Shown: positions 48,520-52,598 of the stretch, piece by piece | Numbering within the stretch: position 1 is the stretch's first letter | Layout of the letters: every line of letters begins with the position of its first letter | Assembly: GCF_000632715.1 (NCBI RefSeq) | Contig: NZ_BAWO01000047.1 | Span: 1 to 52,598, forward strand | Origin: Parageobacillus caldoxylosilyticus NBRC 107762 | GTDB lineage: Bacteria > Bacillota > Bacilli > Bacillales > Anoxybacillaceae | DNA: 52,598 nt | Direction of reading: 5' to 3' | Translations under genes and position numbers: made by a program | Notes under the pieces: generated by a model | Told to the model about the DNA's origin: nothing | Seen by the model: only the letters and a program-made list of their open reading frames with translations | The model's database searches: none

Positions 48520-48548
48520 TTGACAAATTTAATGAAAATGATTATCAT
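48520..48548 (+). promoter_or_regulatory. promoter with overlapping Fur box
   Basis: TTGACA (48520-48525) and TATCAT (48543-48548) are separated by 17 bases. TGAAAATGATTATCA (48533-48547) matches the Fur consensus TGATAATNATTATCA with one mismatch and covers the -10, as expected for iron repression of the siderophore importer. Confidence 0.78.
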
Positions 48549-48595
48549 TTCTATTAGTTGTGGTTTTCATTATCGTTTAGAGGGGGATCAAGAAG

Positions 48596-49567
48596 ATGTG
48601 GAAGAAAAAAAGAAATATAGCATGGATGATAATGGTGGTTCTTATTCTTGTATTCACAGCCGCCTGCGGAAACGAGAAAAATAATGCGGCCACGGAAAAG
48701 CAGGCAAAAACAGAAGAGAAAGCAATGAAGACATTTACGATGGCGAACGGCAAAAAAGTAGAAATTCCCGTTCATCCAAAGCGGGTGGTGATGCCGTATG
48801 AATTTTTAGGAAACGCGCTGGCGCTCGGGGTAAAACCAGTCGGCGTCACGCAGGCAGTCATGGAGAACCCGTACATAAAAGAACAAGCAAAAGAGATTGA
48901 AAACGTCGGTAACCCGATTTCCCTAGAAAAAGTCGCAGAATTAAAGCCTGATTTGATTATTGTATATTTAGAAGACCAATACAAACAGCTATCGAAAATC
49001 GCTCCAACTGTTTTCATTCCATTCGGCCATTATAAAGACATTCAGGAAGAAATGCGCGTATTTGGCGAGCTTCTCGGCAAGCAAAAGGAAGCGGAGCAAT
49101 GGATTCAACAATTTGAGGAGAAAGCGGCAGCCGCCCGTGAAAAAATTAAAGGTGTCATTGGTAAAAATGAAACCGTTGGTATTTATAAACTGCAAGGAAA
49201 AGATTTTTATGTCATCGGCGACAATTTTGGCCACGCCGGTCAAATTATTTACAATGCTCTGCAGCTGACACCACCAGAAAAAATTAAGCAAGAAGTGATT
49301 CAAGGCCCGCAATGGAAATTGATTTCGCTAGAAGCATTGCCTGACTATGCCGCTGATCATATGTTTTGGACGGTATATAAAATGGACGGAACCGAACAGG
49401 CGGAAAAAGAGCTGAAAAACAGTGCGATTTGGAAAAACTTAAACGCGGTTAAAAACCATCATGTTTATGAAATGAAGATCGAAGACATTTGGTTTTCGGA
49501 TGCGATTTCACTTGAACATCAGCTCGATCTTGTCGTCGATACGCTTCTTTCCGCTAAACAAAAATAG
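48596..49567 (+). CDS. siderophore ABC transporter substrate-binding lipoprotein
   Basis: A 323-residue class III binding protein. The signal peptide ends at the lipobox FTAAC (Cys24), followed by a Lys/Glu/Ala-rich linker. PKRVVMPYEFLGNALALGVKPVG, LEKVAELKPDLIIVYLEDQY and KIAPTVFIPFGHYKDIQEEM are the typical periplasmic-binding blocks. It differs clearly from the binding protein at 29310 and more resembles FeuA/FhuD-like proteins. GAGGGGGATC precedes the ATG. The Fur box overlapping the promoter indicates iron repression. The ligand is not identifiable. Confidence 0.87.
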   Translation: MWKKKRNIAWMIMVVLILVFTAACGNEKNNAATEKQAKTEEKAMKTFTMANGKKVEIPVHPKRVVMPYEFLGNALALGVKPVGVTQAVMENPYIKEQAKEIENVGNPISLEKVAELKPDLIIVYLEDQYKQLSKIAPTVFIPFGHYKDIQEEMRVFGELLGKQKEAEQWIQQFEEKAAAAREKIKGVIGKNETVGIYKLQGKDFYVIGDNFGHAGQIIYNALQLTPPEKIKQEVIQGPQWKLISLEALPDYAADHMFWTVYKMDGTEQAEKELKNSAIWKNLNAVKNHHVYEMKIEDIWFSDAISLEHQLDLVVDTLLSAKQK

Positions 49568-49594
49568 GATGCGCTGCTAGCAAGGAGAGAGAGA

Positions 49595-50632
49595 ATGAAA
49601 ATAGGAATACGAGAAAAAGATCGAAAATCGCCGTCACGCCCGTGGGCGGCGGCGCTGGTGCTGGTCGTTGGACTGAGCGCCATTCTTTTTAGCATCGCTG
49701 TATCGATATCAGTCGGCGCGGCGGATATCGGCTTAGCGACCGTGTGGAATGCGCTTTTCCATTACGATGCGCGGCAAACCGCCCACGCCGTGATCCGCGA
49801 TTTGCGCTTGCCCCGCACTCTTGCCGATGTGCTTGTCGGTGCGGGTTTTGCCGTTGCGGGTGCGATCATGCAAGGAATGACGCGAAATCCGCTTGCTGAT
49901 GCCGGGCTGCTTGGGCTCAATGCGGGTTCGACATTAGCGGTGGCGGTCTGTTTTGCGTTTTTTTCCGGTCTTTCGTATCAAGCGCTTATCCTTTGGTCGT
50001 TTTGCGGCGCCGCGGTTGCCGCGGCGCTCGTGTATGGGGTCAGCGCGCTTTCTAGAGGCGGGATGACGCCGATTCGCCTTGTGCTGGCGGGAGCCGCGGT
50101 CAGCGCCTTGTTTACCTCGCTTAGCGAAGGAATCGCGATCCATTTTCAGCTAAGCCAGGAATTGGCGTTTTGGTTTGCCGGCGGTGTGGCAGGAGTGAAA
50201 TGGAGCCAACTGAAACTGCTAGCGCCATGGCTTGTTTCCGCTTTAGTTTTCGCCTTATTATTGGGGCGGTCGATAACGCTTCTCAGTTTTGGAGAGGAAG
50301 TAGCGGTCGGATTAGGGCAAAAAACGAAAATGGTGAAGTTAGCGGGAGCGATTGTGGTGCTGGTGCTTGCCGGCGGAGCGGTGTCGGCGGTCGGCCCGAT
50401 CGGCTTTGTCGGCCTTATTGTTCCGCATTTGGCACGTTTTTTGGTCGGGGTCGATTATCGCTATGTCATTCCGTGTTCCGCGGTGCTTGGCGGGTTATTG
50501 ATGATTTGGGCGGACATTGGCGCGCGGATGATTAACCCGCCGTATGAAACGCCGATCGGTGTGCTGTTTGCGTTAATCGGCGTACCGTTTTTCCTGTATG
50601 TCTCCCGCAAACGGAAGGGGGAATTTGCATGA
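49595..50632 (+). CDS. FecCD-family siderophore permease
   Basis: A 345-residue permease with an arginine/lysine-rich cytosolic start and nine or ten membrane segments. Signatures are RDLRLPRTLADVLVGAGFAVAG, IMQGMTRNPLADAGLLGLNAG and GPIGFVGLIVPHLARFLVG (the ATPase contact), ending GVPFFLYVSRKRK. It would pair with the following permease. GCAAGGAGAGAGAGA precedes the ATG, and the stop overlaps the next start (ATGA). The gene is distinctly GC-rich (GCG, GGC codons) compared with the binding protein before it. Confidence 0.88.
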   Translation: MKIGIREKDRKSPSRPWAAALVLVVGLSAILFSIAVSISVGAADIGLATVWNALFHYDARQTAHAVIRDLRLPRTLADVLVGAGFAVAGAIMQGMTRNPLADAGLLGLNAGSTLAVAVCFAFFSGLSYQALILWSFCGAAVAAALVYGVSALSRGGMTPIRLVLAGAAVSALFTSLSEGIAIHFQLSQELAFWFAGGVAGVKWSQLKLLAPWLVSALVFALLLGRSITLLSFGEEVAVGLGQKTKMVKLAGAIVVLVLAGGAVSAVGPIGFVGLIVPHLARFLVGVDYRYVIPCSAVLGGLLMIWADIGARMINPPYETPIGVLFALIGVPFFLYVSRKRKGEFA

Positions 50633-51624
50633 GCCGCCGTCGTATGGTGATTCCGCTTCTTTTCCTTTGTCTGCTTGCGATCGTTGCCATCAGTCTTAAT
50701 ACAGGGGTAAGCCGCATGAATCCGATGGAAGTGGTAAAAACGCTCGTTGGCATGGGAACGGCAAAGCAGGAGCTTATTTTATTTGAGTTTCGTCTGCCGC
50801 GCATGTTGATTGCGATATTCGCAGGCGCCGGGCTGGCGCTGTCCGGATGCATCATTCAAACGATATCGCGCAACCCGCTTGCCGACCCAGGTCTGTTAGG
50901 AATTTCCACCGGCGCGGGAGTGATGGTGGTGCTGTATCTTTCCTTGTTCCCGACCGGTGCGGACGCGCCTGCGCTCTTTCTCCCGTTTCTTGCGTTTATC
51001 GGCGGCGCGCTGGCGGCCGCTCTCGTGTTTGCGTTGTCGTACGAGCGACAGCAAGGACTGCTTCCCGGGCGCATCGTTTTGACAGGTGTGGCGGTCGCCG
51101 CGGGGTTAAGCGCGCTCATGACGGTGCTGTCGCTGCGGTTGAGCAGAGAGCTGTATCAATTTGCGGCGGTTTGGCTGACGGGAAGCATTTGGGGAGCGAC
51201 GTGGGACTATGTGTGGGCGCTGTTGCCGTGGGTGATGGGGCTGTTTCTTTTCGTATCTTACAAAGCCCGTGTGCTGGACGCGCTATCGTTTGGCGAAACG
51301 ATCGCCACGGGACTTGGGGTGGCGGTGGCAAAAGAGCAGCTGCAGTTGCTGGCGGCCGCCGTTGCCCTAGCTGCTTCTTCTGTATCGGTAAGCGGCGGGA
51401 TCGGGTTTGTCGGACTCATCGCCCCTCATCTGGCGCGGCGGCTTGTTGGCGCGCATCATGCGCATGTCGTGCCGGCGTCGGCATTACTTGGGGCGTGTCT
51501 GTTATTAGGGGCAGATACGGTTGGCCGCGCGGTGCTGCAGCCATCGGAAATTCACGCCGGCATTGTCGTTGCTATTGTCGGCGCGCCGTACTTTTTATAC
51601 GTACTGGCGCGTTCCGCCCGCTGA
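50629..51624 (+). CDS. FecCD-family siderophore permease
   Basis: The partner permease, 331 residues. FRLPRMLIAIFAGAGLALSG, IIQTISRNPLADPGLLGISTG and GGIGFVGLIAPHLARRLVG are the family motifs, and the end is GAPYFLYVLARS. It is coupled to the preceding permease by a 4-base overlap. No ATPase gene follows; the operon stops at a terminator 50-100 bases downstream, so the energy subunit must be encoded elsewhere, perhaps by the FecE/FhuC-type gene at 32539-33354. Confidence 0.88.
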   Translation: MSRRRMVIPLLFLCLLAIVAISLNTGVSRMNPMEVVKTLVGMGTAKQELILFEFRLPRMLIAIFAGAGLALSGCIIQTISRNPLADPGLLGISTGAGVMVVLYLSLFPTGADAPALFLPFLAFIGGALAAALVFALSYERQQGLLPGRIVLTGVAVAAGLSALMTVLSLRLSRELYQFAAVWLTGSIWGATWDYVWALLPWVMGLFLFVSYKARVLDALSFGETIATGLGVAVAKEQLQLLAAAVALAASSVSVSGGIGFVGLIAPHLARRLVGAHHAHVVPASALLGACLLLGADTVGRAVLQPSEIHAGIVVAIVGAPYFLYVLARSAR

Positions 51625-51676
51625 AGGCAGGTTTTTATTATATCGAGATCTAAAATCTAAAAATCCTTAAAAAATA

Positions 51677-51724
51677 AAGGTAAGCACCATTAGTCATGTA
51701 TAATATGTTTGCTTACCTTTTTTT
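51677..51724 (+). terminator. rho-independent terminator
   Basis: AAAGGTAAGC and GCTTACCTTT form a 10-base stem with a 24-base loop, followed by T residues, ending the second siderophore operon. Confidence 0.7.
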
Positions 51725-51786
51725 ATTTCTCACGAACTAATGCGACTATTAATTAAAAAAAGTATATATATGAAAGAGGTGAATCT

Positions 51787-52395
51787 TTATAAATTGTCAG
51801 GCAAATAATATTTATACATTTCTAATGCATCTATGTGTTCCTTTAAAACGGAAATGGTTTTTGGGCTCGGTTTAGTATAAATGATTGGAAAATCTTTTTC
51901 GTCAAACTCTTCTTGGACTGGAAAAGCTAATATTTCTTTATCTATAGAAAATTCCGCCTGTACTCCTGGTTTGTTTCCACGGGCATCTAAACGAATCCAA
52001 CGATTTAAAGATTTAAGAAAAACGCCATTCAGCGCATGAAGGGAATAACCCTTGTCAGGTGTATCGAATAGCATGAGCCGTTGATAACAAAAACCTGTCG
52101 GGATTCCTTGAGACCTTAATAAAGCTGCTAATAGGTTCGCTTTGGCATAACAAATTCCTTCTTTATAGTAAAGTACCTCAGAAGCTTTACATGTAACTCT
52201 TGAGCTTTGTATATCCCACGAGTGCGAAATCTCATCTCTTACAAATTCAAACGCTATTTTAGCCTTTTCGATTTCTGACTGCCCTTCATGAAACAATTCA
52301 TTTATTTTTTTCTGGATGAAAGGATGGGAAAAATCGATCACATCTAATTCTTCCAGATAGTCCATGAAATTAGCGGACTCAGGAATCAGTTCCAT
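51787..52395 (-). CDS. transglutaminase-like superfamily protein
   Basis: A 202-residue protein with a papain-like transglutaminase core. The catalytic triad is visible: Cys in KEGICYAKANLLAALLRSQG, His in GYSLHALNGVFL and Asp in RWIRLDARGN. IAFEFVRDEISHSWD is the preceding helix typical of these proteins. It has no signal peptide, so it is a cytosolic amidase, protease or cross-linker of unknown target. GGGGGAAC precedes the ATG on the minus strand. It appears monocistronic and more AT-rich than the permease genes beside it. Confidence 0.85.
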   Translation of the reverse strand: MELIPESANFMDYLEELDVIDFSHPFIQKKINELFHEGQSEIEKAKIAFEFVRDEISHSWDIQSSRVTCKASEVLYYKEGICYAKANLLAALLRSQGIPTGFCYQRLMLFDTPDKGYSLHALNGVFLKSLNRWIRLDARGNKPGVQAEFSIDKEILAFPVQEEFDEKDFPIIYTKPSPKTISVLKEHIDALEMYKYYLPDNL

Positions 52396-52598
52396 TTTAG
52401 TTCCCCCATATCGAATATATTTTACATAATTATAAAAATATTAAAATAAATATGCAATCATAATTGACTTAGATTACTTCAGCTATACTGACTGTTAATT
52501 GAAAGTTCATATTGGCTTGTATAAGTTTTTAATGGCTTCATCGATCTTTTGTTAACTATACTATAATGATTAGAGGATATTATGTTCAGTATAAGTGT
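52396..52598. other. AT-rich intergenic end of window
   Basis: This is the upstream region of the transglutaminase-like gene. A TATAAT hexamer at 52562-52567 faces right without a clear -35. No open frame or structured element is seen before the window ends. Confidence 0.3.

Noticed and set aside
50847-51653. 268-residue plus-strand frame overlapping the last permease
   Set aside because: It is an out-of-frame shadow rich in Arg, Cys and Gly over a GC-rich permease gene; the permease frame has clear FecCD motifs.
1-52598. CRISPR arrays, tRNA/rRNA genes, riboswitches or an intact prophage or IS element
   Set aside because: No regularly spaced repeats, RNA-gene-like folds, riboswitch-like leaders, integrase or structural phage genes were seen on reading; only the IS3 scrap supports mobile DNA.

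Overview
The window reads as chromosomal DNA of a Gram-positive, endospore-forming Bacillaceae, most like the thermophiles Geobacillus/Parageobacillus. Grounds: AGGAGG-type ribosome binding sites, Bacillus-type small families (YndM/DUF2512, YozQ/DUF4025, XpaC-YaaN, PCYCGC lipoprotein), a sporulation diadenylate cyclase (CdaS), TnrA/GlnR, cre and Fur motifs, and mid-range GC. The genus is an inference. I see no rRNA, tRNA, CRISPR array, phage or intact insertion sequence.

Layout. 1-3.4 kb: EamA exporter, DsbA-family oxidoreductase, malic enzyme. 3.4-11.4 kb: after an IS3-type transposase scrap comes a visibly AT-rich operon: MtlR/LicR-type PRD activator, ascorbate-type PTS (IIA, IIB, IIC), phosphotriesterase-family hydrolase (probable phospho-lactonase), creatininase-family amidohydrolase, DgaF-type KDGP aldolase and a SIS sugar isomerase. 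It looks like a complete import-to-pyruvate route for an unidentified sugar acid or lactone. 11.3-17.7 kb: a truncated membrane-protein gene, then RpiR regulator, fructose/mannosylglycerate-type PTS IIABC and GH38 alpha-mannosidase (mngA/mngB-like).

17.8-29.2 kb: housekeeping and accessory genes (MFS and EamA transporters, TcaA-like and SIMPL proteins, xpaC-yaaN, small spore-former proteins). An ammonium transporter with two perfect TnrA/GlnR boxes is followed by a DUF294 nucleotidyltransferase and a DEDDh exonuclease. 29.3-34.1 kb: Fur-controlled siderophore uptake (binding protein diverging from two permeases, ATPase, FhuF-like reductase). 34.2-43.2 kb: a second-messenger neighbourhood (GGDEF-EAL protein, CdaS, STAS, LytTR regulator, GGDEF protein) with a gene graveyard at 37.86-40.48 kb that holds scraps of peptidase E, an MHYT protein, a histidine kinase, an EAL protein, QueD and an unknown gene.

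43.2-45.5 kb: feoA with feoB naturally split or frameshifted into GTPase and membrane halves. 45.8-48.5 kb: acetoacetyl-CoA synthetase with a hairpin between its Shine-Dalgarno and start codon, then a GAF protein. 48.5-51.6 kb: a second Fur-box siderophore importer lacking its own ATPase, which may borrow the one at 32.5 kb. 51.8-52.4 kb: a transglutaminase-like protein. Iron supply is the strongest common theme (three uptake systems); sugar import by PTS is the second.
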